Assembly: GCA_963930655.1 (NCBI GenBank)
Contig: OZ005621.1
Location: 11,643,001 to 11,707,000 of the forward strand
DNA length: 64,000 nucleotides
Reading direction: 5' to 3'
DNA from: Myrica gale
Taxonomy: Eukaryota > Streptophyta > Magnoliopsida > Fagales > Myricaceae
The position numbers were made by a program, and so were the translations under genes. Positions 1 to 10,855 of this stretch are shown in pieces. Positions within the stretch are counted from its first letter, which is position 1; each line of letters begins with the position of its first letter. The notes under the pieces are model-generated. The model made no database searches. It saw nothing but the letters and a program-made list of their open reading frames with translations, and had not been told where the DNA came from.

Positions 1-305
1 AGTATTCTAAAAGGACACAATCCTAGCCCTTCAAAGTGTTCTAATCCAAAGGCTTAGAATGGTTCTTCTAAACAAAAATCTTTGTCATCTCTATTAATCT
101 TTTATTAAATGTTTGTCATATAATATTTTAAAAGAGATGCTTATTCCTTTATAATATCCTTTATGCATGAAATCTTTTCTCTATGCTCTTTGTGCGCCAG
201 CTGGTCATCTTGGTCTTTCATCTGTGTCCAGTTTTCCTGCTCCTCAATGCATCTTCAATTAAATGTACCTTAAATTATCACAAAATAAAAATTAATTAAT
301 GTTAT
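1..305. repeat. Left arm of a 3.5-kb inverted repeat
   Basis: The first ~300 bases reappear in reverse complement at about 3222-3512 with moderate divergence and a small internal gap. Shared blocks include the segment ending in ATTAATTAATG and the one around ATTTCATGCATAAAGGATAT. The arm may extend beyond the left edge, so its true outer end is unknown. No coding sequence is seen in it. It could be two LTR-like ends in opposite orientation or one half of a foldback structure; the sequence does not decide. Confidence 0.75.
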
Positions 306-1485
306 GACACAAAATCAGGAACTTTAGAAGCATCAGTTTCTAACTGAGAAATTATTGTGAATAAAACGGTCTTCAGGATAGCTAGCCTTTAGAGATTCCA
401 CCCAATCTGAATTAGGAGCAGAAATTGTCATGCATACCCCCACCTTCATGTTGACCTTTAAATTTTCTTGGCAGTGCATCAACTACTTTATTTTCCTTGC
501 CTTATTTAAATGCAATCAAGAAATTATAATAAAGGAGCTTAGAAACTCATTTTTGCTGAAAAAGGAGTTCCCACAAACTATGTTGGTAAGCTTTTACAAT
601 AAACTTTTGTCCCAACAAATATGGACGCCACTTTTTTTACTGCCATAACTATAGCAAGCAACTCTTTCTCATATGTTGATAAGTTCAATGCTCTCCTTTT
701 CAGGGCTTGACGGTGGAATGCAATTGGTTGCTGCTCTTGCATCAGGATAGCTCTCACTCCTTTCCTGGAAGCATCACATTCAATGGTATGTCTTAGAAAA
801 ATCAGATAATGTAAGGAGGATATTTAGAAATAGCCTCCTTGAGAGCTAAAAATGCTTGTTTAGCTTCTGGTGTCCAATGGAAGGAGTCCTTCCTGAGGAG
901 AGCTGTCAGAGGAGCTGCTACTAGCCCATAGTATCTTATGAATTTCCTATAATACCTCGTAAGTCCTACAAATCCTCTTAGTGACTTGATAGTAGTAGGA
1001 AAATCCCAATTTTGCATAGCTTCTAATTTTGTTGGATCTCCTGCACCCCTCTACTTGAGATTAAGTGTCCCAAATATTCAATCTCATCACATGCAAATTT
1101 ACATTACCCTTCTTAGCAAATAGATGATTTTATTGTAAAAATTTCAGAACCATGTCCGAATGAGTCATATGTTCATTGATGCTTGTGCTGTAAACTAATA
1201 TGTCATGAAAAAAACACTAGCAAAAAGTTCATTAAAAATGGCCTGAATACTTCTTCATTCATTAGCCCTTGGAAAGTAGCTAGTACATTAGTTAGACCAA
1301 ATGACATCACAAGGAATTCATAGTACCCTTGGTGTGTCTTGAATGCAGTTTTAGGGATATCTTCTTCCTTCATCCTAATCTGGTGGTAACTAGACCGTAA
1401 TACTTTTGCCCATAACAGCTCATCAAATAGCTAGTATTGGGTATTTGTCCTTAATAGTCTAACTATTCAAAGCCTGATAGTTCTG
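305..1485 (-). pseudogene. Ty3/gypsy pol relic (RT, RNase H, start of integrase region)
   Basis: Reading the minus strand from about 1485 downward, reverse transcriptase is recognisable first ([14 protein letters not shown], then a degraded DD-box region near 1200), followed by the RT thumb/connection (SLRGFVGLTRYYRKFI, 802-1017), RNase H (ECDAS at about 765-785, then YEKELLA-like sequence near 660-690) and a linker toward integrase with VDALPRK-like sequence near 460. Reading frames change and stops occur throughout, so it cannot encode a working enzyme. No gag, integrase core or matching LTR pair is visible. The 5' end of RT is abruptly replaced at about 1486 by the FAM32A-upstream repeat. 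Confidence 0.88.
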
Positions 1486-2010
1486 TCCCAATTGATTTAG
1501 TTAGGGTTGTAATCAAGCCGAGTCGAGTTGAGGAGTTGATGGTTCGAACCCGGCTCCACCAAAATCAAACTAGATCTAACGCGACTCAACCTTGAGTCTT
1601 ACAATGCAAATGAACCGAGCCGAGGCGAGTTCCTTTCTTCATAAATCAAGACATAAACACCTTTCACCCTATAAATCAAACACTTCTTGACAAATACAAA
1701 AGAAATAGAGAAATACCTCGTGATAGACAAAGGCGTATGATCAAAAACACTTTCAGATATCTGATGATTTGTCCATAGCGGTCAAGTATCTGTCCACAAC
1801 GTTGTTTCCATAGCTTTGCAAGTCAACATTGTATCTTAATAGATAGTGATAGAGAGAGAGAGAGAGAGTGTGTGTGTGTGTGTGTGTCGTTAAATTCGAG
1901 ACTAGGAATGGAGCGGCTAAAGAACAATCAAGAAAATAAAGGTTGCGTTAAAATGGATGGTTGAAGGGTCAGTTAGGACAAACACGACTAAAAGACCCTC
2001 ACCTTGTAAC
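1486..2010 (-). repeat. Copy of the FAM32A upstream region (copy a)
   Basis: This block matches DNA upstream of the FAM32A-like gene (8510-8990) and its other copies at 9800-10350 (inverted) and 11100-11570. It starts at the shared CCAATTGATTTAG motif and includes AATCAAGCCGAGTCGAG and the conserved ACGACTAAAAGACCCTC end. Exon 1 is not present here. A (GA)n(GT)n microsatellite lies at 1852-1887 and recurs at the equivalent place near 11421-11451, so copies a and e are closer to each other than to the gene copy. Orientation is that of the gene (minus). Confidence 0.85.
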
Positions 2011-3221
2011 TGAAGTTTGATTAAATGGAGAAGTGCTTAGGATGAGAATAGTACCTGGCAACAGCTTTATCAACTTCAGCAACAATATCCTCACCTCGTG
2101 GGCAAGGTGCTTTGACAAGGGGGCTTTGTCACAGTCTTACCGATTGTAGATGAGAATGTGATGATCTGGAGATAGTGAGCTTGTTTGAAGATGGTGAGCT
2201 AGAGGAAGGCAACTGATGATGAGTTGGGCATGTTTTGTTGAGCAAAAATTTGTGATGTGTATGCTGGGGTTTCGGTAAAGAAAGAGGAGGCTCGGGATGG
2301 TTTGAGAAGAATATGTAAATGTTCAAGATAATGAAGCTTCGATTGCTGATTCAAATAGTTAGATTTTTGGCGATCTGGTCGGTGTGTAAGAAAGGCAGCT
2401 GGGCTGGGTTAGTTGTCGAATGGGCTTGAATAGTTGGTCTATTAGAATTAGTTGTAACAGGCAGCTGGCTGGCCCGAATGGGTTTGACCGAGCCCAGTTT
2501 TTTACGTCTATAAAGTGCTTGTAAAAATAGAGAAATGTATGGAAAATATATGATGAATTATTGTCACAAAGGATAGTAGCTTTCTCAAATTAGGTAAACA
2601 GTTGCATTCATACAAAATGTTTAGAATACAAGCAGTGTGTTACATGATGATGTAGACGGCACCATCCTATCAGAACGTGCACGTTTCCCACCAATTTTTA
2701 TTGACCTGTTCAAGTGAATAAAAACAGGTAGATACAACTACTCATAAGCAAAAGTTTGGATACCAAAAGTTTCCTCTTGAATTTCTTTTGTAGGATTTAA
2801 AGGAAAATAACAATAATTAGTACTTAGGTGATGCTTGCCTATCAAAGATATTGAATGGCAATGTGACATTTGGGTACAAATTTAAAGAGGAAGATAATTG
2901 GTATTGATAATATTCGTGGTTATCTTGTTCATTAATTGCAAAATATGCTTTTGGTTGATAATTTTATATATACTTTTGGTTGACATACGATGTGATTGAG
3001 CTAGAATATTACATGATTAGTACATTTAAAACTAGTATTATTGCAATCTTTCCTATCATAATTATTTGTTTCGGATGGAAAATTGATTAAGGGAAATGAA
3101 TCTAAATTGTGATTTAAATTGATGAAATAGCATGATTTGTGCTTTATTTTGCGACTTCAAATTAAATTAAATTTTCATGCAATTATAATGTACCTAGTCC
3201 ATATTGTGTCCATATTCATCT
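2011..3221. other. No gene recognised
   Basis: This stretch is AT-rich and has no long open frame that resembles a known protein. The minus strand at about 2040-2105 has a short open run reading PRGEDIVAEVDKAV, too short and without a recognised family. A GGGCTGGGTTAG-type segment near 2400 is unassigned. Confidence 0.5.
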
Positions 3222-3512
3222 GTCTCAAAACATTAATTAATTTATTTTGTGATAATTTAAGGTACATTTAATTGAAGATGCACTAAGGAGCGGGAAACTG
3301 GACACGGACGAGAGACCAAGATGACCAGTTGACGTACAAAGAGCATAGAGAAAAGATTTCATGCATAAAGGATATTCTAAAGGAATAAGCATTTCTTTTA
3401 AAATATTATATGACAAACATTTAATAAAAAGATTAAAAGAGATGGCAAAGATTTTTGTTTAGGAGAACCATTCTAAGCCTATGGAGGGTTGTGTCCTTTT
3501 TAGGATACTCTA
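3222..3512. repeat. Right arm of the 3.5-kb inverted repeat
   Basis: This is the reverse complement of 1-305 and carries the same block order: the ATTTAAGGTACATTTAATTG segment, AAAGATTTCATGCATAAAGG, and AGGGTTGTGTCCTTTTTAGG at the outer end. The two arms enclose the gypsy relic and one FAM32A-upstream copy. Confidence 0.75.
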
Positions 3513-3602
3513 TGGCAAACATGAATTAGTTATAAATTATTTAGGTAACAACATCCAAATTCATGCTCCTCTTATCTTGATTTTTAATTGCTTTCTCGAG
3601 TT

Positions 3603-4875
3603 CAAATTATTGGCTTTTGTGCTCAATCGAGATTTTGATGATTTCAACAAATGGATCAAGTTTATAAAGTGGACATCTTCAAAGACAAAGAAGACTTGAT
3701 AAAAGAGCCAAAGACTTGAAGAAAGAAGAACAAGAAGATGCAAGGAGCTCAAAGTAAAGATTCAAGACCTTAGGGTATAATCCTTGTAACTCTTTATTTC
3801 ACATTTGACAAGGATTTGAATCACACACTTGCATATCTTTCAAAACATACATAAACCGTTTTACCTTTTCTTTGAAAGATTAAAATGTTTTTAAAGGTTT
3901 CAAAACACTCCAAATATACTCTCAAACCCTTCATATACTTATGGGAAGCAAGTCTTTAAAATTGGGTGTTTAAAAGTGGTCAAAAACATGATTTTAAATG
4001 AACCGATCGATGAACATTTTGTAGCGGTCAACCTCTATATGAAGCGGATGATCTTGACAGCATTCAAATTTATGACCGTTGGGCAACGGCTGCTTGAACC
4101 GATCGACCGGTACAACGGTAAAATTGTCAAATCGACCCTAACAGCTATAAACGACTAGTTTTTATATGTGGCCTATAAATACACCTTCATTTCATCTAAA
4201 ATGTAGAACCAATGACCACATATCATTTTGTATAGCTTGAGAAATATTATAAACCTTCCTATTTCATATTTCTCATATCATTCACACAAATTACACTTTC
4301 ACATCCTTGTCATTGTGTGAATCAAAAGAGATATAACTTTCAATCTTCTTATCCACTCTTTGAGAGAGTTTTGTTCATCTATCTTCATATCCAAAAGAGG
4401 TGTTTCTTTTAGTGAGGTTGTTCACTAAAGAAGAAGCTTTGTGAGTGTATATCTCAAGCTTGGTGAGGTTGTGAGTGGTGAGCCAGAAAAACCACTTGGA
4501 TGGGTTTGAGTGTTGATTCTGAGAAAACACTTGTACGGTTCACTAGCACCTTGAAGCTAGTGTGTAAGCTATTGATTGAAGATAGTGGAAAACCTAAAGG
4601 CTCGATGAAAGAGCTTGAGGGGTGGATGTAGGCGGGTTTGCCGAACCACCTAAAAAGATTGTGTTTGCTTCTCTTCCCTTAACTCCTTTATTTGTGCTAC
4701 TAGTTTATTGCTTTAAAGTTTTCCCCTGTGTTTAACTCTTTATTGCAATCTATCTCATTTGTGAGACTTGTAGCTAGCAAACACATTCTTTGGGGTAATT
4801 TTCGAAAAAGTTTTGAAAACTAATTCACCCCCCTCTTGGGTTGCCTTAATCCTGAAAACTAGGACTCACACAAAT
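3603..4875 (+). mobile_element. Solo LTR (1263 bp), TSD CAAAT
   Basis: The LTR body is 3608-4870. It starts TATTGGCTTTTGTGC (the first dinucleotide mutated from TG) and ends GGACTCACA. It is flanked by identical 5-bp duplications CAAAT at 3603-3607 and 4871-4875, which fixes the insertion. It is a diverged copy of the solo LTR at 54391-55649 on the opposite strand. Near its 3' end it has the TTCACCCCCCTCTTGGGTTG block typical of LTRs ending just before a primer site. No internal domain follows. I infer a Ty1/copia Sirevirus-like LTR, from the length over 1 kb and general LTR layout, not from coding sequence. Confidence 0.88.
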
Positions 4876-4953
4876 TTTATTTTTCTCCATCCAATGCCTG
4901 CATAGTTGGCATGAATAAGAATTCTACAAGTCAGTGATCAAAATCACTTGTCT

Positions 4954-5334
4954 TTCATTTTAGGGAAATTTGATTTTTAGTCCTTGAGTTTTAACCCCTT
5001 TTCATTTTTAGTCATGAATTTCAGAGGGTCAAAATTTTAGTCCTTGAACTTTCATCTTTGTAAAATTTAGTCCTTTCGTCAGTCTACCGTCAGTTTGCCG
5101 TCAAATTTGTACCGGTCGACCGTTCACTTTCAAAACATATATCTGGTCGACCGCTTCAAAATTGGCGGTCGACCGGTACAAAAATTGACAACGTCTGACG
5201 CCAGACTGACGGAAGGACTAAATTTTACAAAGATAAAAGTTCAAGGACTAAAATTTTGAAGGTTGAAAGTTAAGGACTAAAATTAAAAAAGGTCCAAAAC
5301 CTAAGGACTAAAGAGAAAATTTCCCTTCATTTTA
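4954..5334. mobile_element. Mutator-like MITE (363 bp), 9-bp TSD
   Basis: The element is 4963-5325, flanked by the perfect 9-bp duplication TTCATTTTA (4954-4962 and 5326-5334). The 9-bp duplication and the long, near-complete terminal inverted repeats (about 140 bases each, beginning GGGAAATTTG / GGGAAATTTTC) fit a Mutator-like MITE. The single-stranded form would fold as a long hairpin. The centre holds three GGTCGACC palindromes (5114, 5145, 5167). No coding capacity. Confidence 0.92.
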
Positions 5335-5446
5335 ATTACTATTTCAGTAAAAAGGAAAAATGTCTTTCAAATTGACATTAGTTCGAATTTTTTAAAATAT
5401 CTAATTATAATGTAAATTGTCCCAAGATCAATACTTCTCACTTCTA

Positions 5447-5700
5447 CTTTTCCGCGATAACATTCTCATAACCCAACATCTTTCCTGTCAATAAATTTAA
5501 ATCAGTCCAAGGTTGCATTATAGATTTGAGAACATGAAAAGACAAGAAATGTGGCAACGGAATGCAAAAACATAGACACAGGAGAAGACGCTTTGAAATC
5601 CAATCCTTAATTTCTTAAGGTAACCAATTAAAACCATTTTCTGTAAGTAATTTTGTGTACCAATGTATTGTACTTGAGGGTGTAAATCAAGCCGAGTCGA
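5447..5700 (-). repeat. Fragment of FAM32A exon 1 start plus upstream DNA (copy b)
   Basis: On the minus strand the block reads the first ~8 codons of the FAM32A exon (a MLGYENV-like start at 5479), then the same 5' flank as the gene (TTATAGATTTGAGAAC..., GGCAAC, AAATCCAATCCTTAATT), ending at the AATCAAGCCGAGTCGAGC motif near 5700. It breaks off inside exon 1, so it cannot encode the protein. It lies 3' of the gene in the same orientation. Confidence 0.8.
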
Positions 5701-6508
5701 GCTAATAGTTGGAGGCAAAAAGTATATTTAATCCTTTCTACCTTATTTGTTTTGTTAACCCTTTATACCTTATTTGTTTTGTTAAGTGGCTCAGTTTATA
5801 CCCCCAAATTAAGTGTCTGTTGCTAAGTCTATGATCAAAAGCTGAGTTAGACCCAACCCAATCATAATGCCATGACAAGGAATCCTTTACGACACAATAA
5901 CTATTTCGTCTGCCCTTTATTCAGAACAAGGTTTATCAATGGTTTCTTTCTACAACTGCTCAGATCTTTGTTAATGTCAATATTCTTAGCACCTGCAAAC
6001 AACCCAGGATAACAACACGTTACCAAACACAAGCGGCTATGATTCTCTATAGTTTGAACACTACATAACAAATTTTCCAGCCACTATTAACATCTGATGA
6101 TCAGAGACATGCTCATCATTTTACTATTAAGCACAAAACGCTGCTTCCGAGTGTATCAGATCATCATCATCTAAGAAGCAACAGGAACTAATAGGAAACC
6201 AAGAGTAACATATGAATACAAGCAGTCATAAGCAAGAATTGGCTGTACACAAGAGTCTTTCTAGCACATGCAAATTTCATAAAAATAGGTGTTTTATTAA
6301 AGAACAGGAACAAGTTGGCTTGGGACAGGGAGAGATCATGTGCCATGTACAACCGTCAGCTGCACATTCAAGTATTGCATACTTATAGCAGTGATGTTAC
6401 AATGACAAACAACAAGTTAATCCTTTGTTCCTCAAACTCTCTAAGCTGCCAGCATTATCCTGGACCAACTTTAGGAATGTCATAATGCTCACTCATATTT
6501 GCGAGATA
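5701..6508. other. 3' flank of FAM32A-like gene
   Basis: Positions 6455-6508 (minus strand) are the former C-terminal coding tail of the FAM32A-like gene, now beyond its premature stop; the remainder is presumed 3' UTR and flank. A short tandem duplication of CCTTATTTGTTTTGTTAA is present at about 5744-5792. No other gene is recognised. Confidence 0.6.
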
Positions 6509-8205
6509 CTAGTTGAAATCCTGAATCCTGTCACGGTGAGATTTATTAGCCGTCTTGGCCAATCTGTGAACATCAATTCTCTCCCTCTGCTCTATATATC
6601 GTCTTTCTACCGGAGTGAGATGCTCATCATAACTAGCAGCCTTCCCATCATTACTCAATTTGTTGCCTTCATTTACATCTTCCTCATTAGCATTGGCGAA
6701 TAGCTCTGCACTACCACCTGCACGAATTATAATAAAATGAGTGACAAAAATACTTGAGAGGTGTTCAGCATTTAGGATGAGCCAATCAAAGAGCCAGATC
6801 AAACAAATGCTAGTACAACAAAAGTACATTTCAATCTGTCCCCTGACTTGACAGCAGCCTCTGCACCTTTATTTTCCCCCTTTCTCCTCTTTGGAGAACT
6901 TATATGCACTGTTCTTAGCAAAATTCAGTACTTTTATTCAAATCTAGGAGATTTTCCAAATATCCAAACAAGACAAGCATAGAATTTCATGGCAACATTT
7001 AGCAGATCATCACTGCAAATTTCAATTCTACCTGTGGTAACAGTGTGAAGATGATCTCCACCATTACAATATATGAAGCAAAAATACAGCTGCTCTCAGG
7101 AAAAGAACAGGAGGTGATTGGGCACCTAGTTACCCATAGTAGCTGAATTAAGTCTAACAGCCACAGTGGTAACTAAGATTTGCTCTAATCAACTTTACCC
7201 AACAAGTTAAAAATGAATAGCATCTGGGGCTCATTCTTCGCAAGTCCAGACAGTTATTGGTGATGTCCATGCAGTAGATAGTACACCAACAAGTTATTCT
7301 AAGAACTGGAGCAGCTTACACAACTTCATTAATGGTTGTATGGTTCCAATACTCTGGTTTTAGAAAAAAAAACAAAAAAACAAAAAAAACAAAATGTACA
7401 GAAAGATTAGGCTTTCTGATGAGACGAAGCAGCCCCCAATTATTCAAAAGTCACGAAACTCGTTCATCAAATTATGCCAATAGTTAAGAAAGAGCTGTCT
7501 TTCAAACACACCCACCAAATAAAAATCCATTGTAATAGCATGCATCAAAACCATATGCACTATAATGACTCCAAAGCATGGTACACACGACTTAGAATTC
7601 TTGTACTACGCTAAGCAAACTCAAAAAGAGTGGAATTGTAGCTTTTTCTTTCTAGACAACAAGAAATTCTGTACAAATGGCCAACCGCTTATATACTGTA
7701 AAATGCTAGCATAAAGCTAATCTGAGCACTTGGAATTGTCCTACATCTCAAGCAACAATAAGTCAGGAGATTCAAACGTGAATCAATAATATGGTGCGAA
7801 CCACTTGCCAGTCAAGGTAAGCCCCTAGAGACAATGGAATCCTAGTATCTAACAAAAGAACTAATTAATCCTAGCATTGATAACCTTAACCACACAGACA
7901 CAAGAAAGTGAGAGATCTCAAAATATAATCAAACAGCAATACCTGACCAAGTCAATCCTAATTAAAGAACTATTATCTTATTACCATGACAACAGATACA
8001 TGCAAAAAGACAGATGATTTAAAGAACTTCAAAATAAAACACTGCATAACAACCAACCTGCTGAAAGCTCATTTTCTGTGACTTCAGAAATTTGATCCTG
8101 ATGTTTCTTATTTTTCTTTTTCTTCTTCACCCCACCAGCTTTAACATCAAGGGCTTTTCCCTTAAGCTTCAGCTTACCCGTAACAACGTTCTCATAACCT
8201 GACAT
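6509..8205 (-). CDS. FAM32A-like (DUF1754) protein, two exons, C-terminus cut by TAG
   Basis: Exon 1 is 8205-8058 and exon 2 is 6717-6509. The intron (8057-6718) is GT-AG and splices phase 1 to give SAGGSAEL. Start is MSGYENVV at 8205. The 118-residue product has the family layout: GKLKLKGKALDV near the N-terminus, a lysine-rich run (KKKKKNKKHQ, about residues 26-35), and the signature HLTPVERRYIEQRERIDV followed by AKTANKSHRDRIQDFN. FAM32A proteins are nuclear, and the human one is a spliceosome component. Here TAG (6509-6511) stands where homologues have glutamine. The next 17 codons still read the conserved tail (YLAN, SEHYDIPKVGPG) to a TAA at 6455-6457. This is either a recent null or truncated allele or a base error. 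Upstream DNA and exon 1 have been copied elsewhere in the window. Confidence 0.85.
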
Positions 8206-9085
8206 CTTTTCTGTCCATAAATTTAAAACTGTGTAAAGTTGCATTACAAATTTGAGAATTGAAAAGACTAGAAATGTGGCAACAGATAGCAAAAAGATAG
8301 TAGAAGACGCAGAGGTTTAGCATAGAAGTGAGAATCAATGAAAACAACACCAACTCTCAAGAAAATTGTCAAAAAACAGAATGAGTTGGTCAAAAAATGA
8401 CCATTTTGTACTCTGTCATATTTTGGAAACCCAATCCTTAATTAAGCTAATCAATTAAAACCATTTCCTGCCATTATTTCTTTCTTTTGCTACCGAAAAA
8501 TAGTTGTGTACCAATTGATTTAGTTAAACCTGTAATCAAGCCGAGTCGAGCTAAGGAGTTGATGGTTCGAACCCTGCTCCACCAAAATCAACCAAAATCT
8601 AACTCGACTTGACCTTGAATCTTACAATGCAAACAAACCGAGCCGAGGCCAGTTCCTTCATTCATAAATCAATACATAAACCCCTTTCACCCTATAAATC
8701 AAACACTTCTTGACAAGTACAAAAGAAATAGAGAAAGACCTCGTGATAGACAAAGGCGTATGATCAAAAACACTTTCAAAAATCTGTTGATTTGTCCATC
8801 ACGGTCAACTATCCGTCCATAGCGTTGTTTCCATAGCTCTGCAAGTCAAAATTGTATCTTAATAGAGAGTGTCAGAAGATTCAAGATGGGGAGTGGAGGT
8901 GGCCAAAGGAACAATCGAGAAAATAAAGGTTGCGTTAAAATGGATGGTTGAAGAGTCGGTAAGGGCAAAACGACTGAAAGACCCTCGTACTCTACGTATC
9001 TAAAACAATTGATTTAAGGATAAATACGTAATAGCCAATTAATTGGAAAGTCTTGCTTTATCGAGGAAAAGACATGTCTATCGTA
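8206..9085 (-). promoter_or_regulatory. 5' flank / promoter region of FAM32A-like gene (copy c)
   Basis: This is the DNA immediately upstream of the FAM32A-like start codon. It contains the AATCAAGCCGAGTCGAG block (8530-8550) that looks like a dispersed plant repeat, a stretch matching copies a, d and e, and a conserved CTGAAAGACCCTC end near 8970-8990. The similarity breaks at about 9085, where the palindrome's left arm begins. No clear TATA box can be defended. Promoter status is inferred from position only. Confidence 0.5.
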
Positions 9086-10590
9086 TTAGGGATGGGGGTT
9101 GGCTATTGTGCCCATGTAAGAGCGAGATGAGCGCTTGATTTCTCTTTCATTTTCTGAACCATGGAGTGGTTAATGTTCCTAGTATTATGATGCTCAACGA
9201 ATCATTCCTCATTTGGCAGATATTTTCTTGCTTTATGATATCTGGATGATTCTCCTTTAACTAAGTTTTGAGTAAACCAGGTTTGTTGAGGTGAGAGCAA
9301 ATAGCTTTCCTTATATTCAAGGATTCTTTCCATGCTTGGTTCGGGCTTCGCAAGGCTAATTAAAAGGGAGTCATATCTTGAATATTCTTTCTTTATAGGA
9401 CCTCTGGAAACAAGCCATTTGACCATGGGCTTAGATCTAGCCTGCCGCCCAAAGGCCCCATGGCCTTCTCTCACATGGGAAGAAGATTATTTGCCCATAA
9501 GTACGTTTCTTATATTATTTGATGGGGCGAGGAATATTTAACCATAATTATGTTTCTTATATTATTTGTTTTTTCTACAAAAGTTATGTAGTTTAATATT
9601 TTATGTACACTATTCATATAAAAGAAAATATTATTTATCATGTGAATCCTCACACACTAGAAGAAAACAAATGATGTAGTATCAAATTTATCCTCAAGTC
9701 TATGGTAAGATTTTGAAGGACTTAACTGTACTATTACGGCGTTTTTACCTGTTAATTAATCTCTGGAATTAAAGATGGTAGCTTGAAAATACGATAGACA
9801 TATCTTTTCCTCGGTATAGCAAGACTTTCTAATTCTTCAGCTATTACGTATTTACCCCCTAATCAATTGTTTTAGATACGTAGAGTACGAGGGTCTTTCA
9901 GTCATGTTTGCCCTAACCGACGCTTCGACCATCCATTTTAACGCAACCTTCATTTTCTCGATTCTTCTTTTGGCCGCCTCCACTCCCCGTCTCGAATCTT
10001 CCGACACTCTATTCAGATACAATGTTGACTTGCAAAGCTATGGAAACAATGTTGAGGACAAATACTTGACCGCGATGGAAAAATCGACAGATTTCTGAAA
10101 GTGTTTTTGATCATACGTCTTTATCCATCACGAGGTTTGTCTCTATTTCTTTTGTACTTGTCAAGAAGTGTTTGATTTATAGGGTGAAAGGAGTTTGTCT
10201 TGGTTTATGAAGAAAGGAACTTGCCTTGGCTCGTTTGCATTGTAAGACTGAAGGTCGAGTCGAGTTAGATCTTGGTTAATTTTGGTGGAGCCGAGTTCGA
10301 ACCATCAACTCCTTAGCTCGACTCGGTTACAGCCCTAACTAAATCAATTGGTACAGAACTATTTTTCGGTAGCAAAAGGAAGAAATAATGGTAGGAAATG
10401 GTTTTAATTGATTAGCTTAATTAAGGATTGGATTTCCAAAATATGACAGAGAGCACAAAATGGTCATTCTCATATTTCTTGACCAGCTCATCCTGTTTTT
10501 TGACAATTTTCTTGAGAGCTAGTGTTGTTTCGTTGATTCTCACTTCTATGTTAAACCTCGGCATCTTCTTCTATCTTTTTGCTTTCTGGT
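9086..10590. repeat. Left arm of large FAM32A-derived palindrome
   Basis: Read left to right this arm has three blocks: X (about 9086-9545), Y (about 9545-9795) and an inverted copy of the FAM32A upstream region (about 9795-10590, copy d). Each is the reverse complement of a block in 10856-12370, in mirror order. Landmarks are CCATGGAGTGGTTAATGTT at 9160, CCTCTGGAAACAAGCC at 9400, and TTTGGTGGAGCCGAGTTCG at 10280. Open frames in it have no family similarity. An RNA crossing both arms would fold into a hairpin with ~1.5-kb arms. Confidence 0.88.
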
Positions 10591-10855
10591 GGGGTGAAGA
10601 AGAAAAATAAACACCGCATAACAACCAACCCGCTGGAAGCTCATTTTTTGTGACTTCAAAAATTTGATCCTGATGTTTCTTATTTTTCTTTTTATTCTTC
10701 ATCCCACCAACTTTAACATCAAGGGCTTTTCCCTTAAGCTTCAGCTTACCCGTGACAACGTTCCCATAACTTGACATCTTTCCTGTCCATAAATTTAAAA
10801 CTGTGTAAAGTTGCATTATAGATTTGAGAACTTGAAAAGACTAGAAATGTGGCAA
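10591..10855 (-). pseudogene. Duplicated FAM32A exon 1 at the palindrome centre (copy e)
   Basis: The minus-strand exon copy is 10777-10630 and reads MSSYGNVVTGKLKLKGKALD, a few substitutions from the gene's exon 1, and keeps the GT donor at the same place. Only about 30 bases of intron follow before the inverted arm begins near 10600, and there is no exon 2, so it cannot encode the full protein. It forms the loop between the palindrome arms. The copy is open through the exon, so the duplication appears fairly recent. Confidence 0.85.

Noticed and set aside
1541-1562. GGTTCGAACCC resembling a tRNA T-arm / B box, also at about 8563 and 11163
   Set aside because: No A box, acceptor stem or cloverleaf could be fitted; it is part of the FAM32A-upstream repeat.
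9904-10098. Open frame MFALTDASTIHFNATFIF as a small gene
   Set aside because: It lies in an inverted copy of the FAM32A upstream region, is not open in the other copies, and has no known family.
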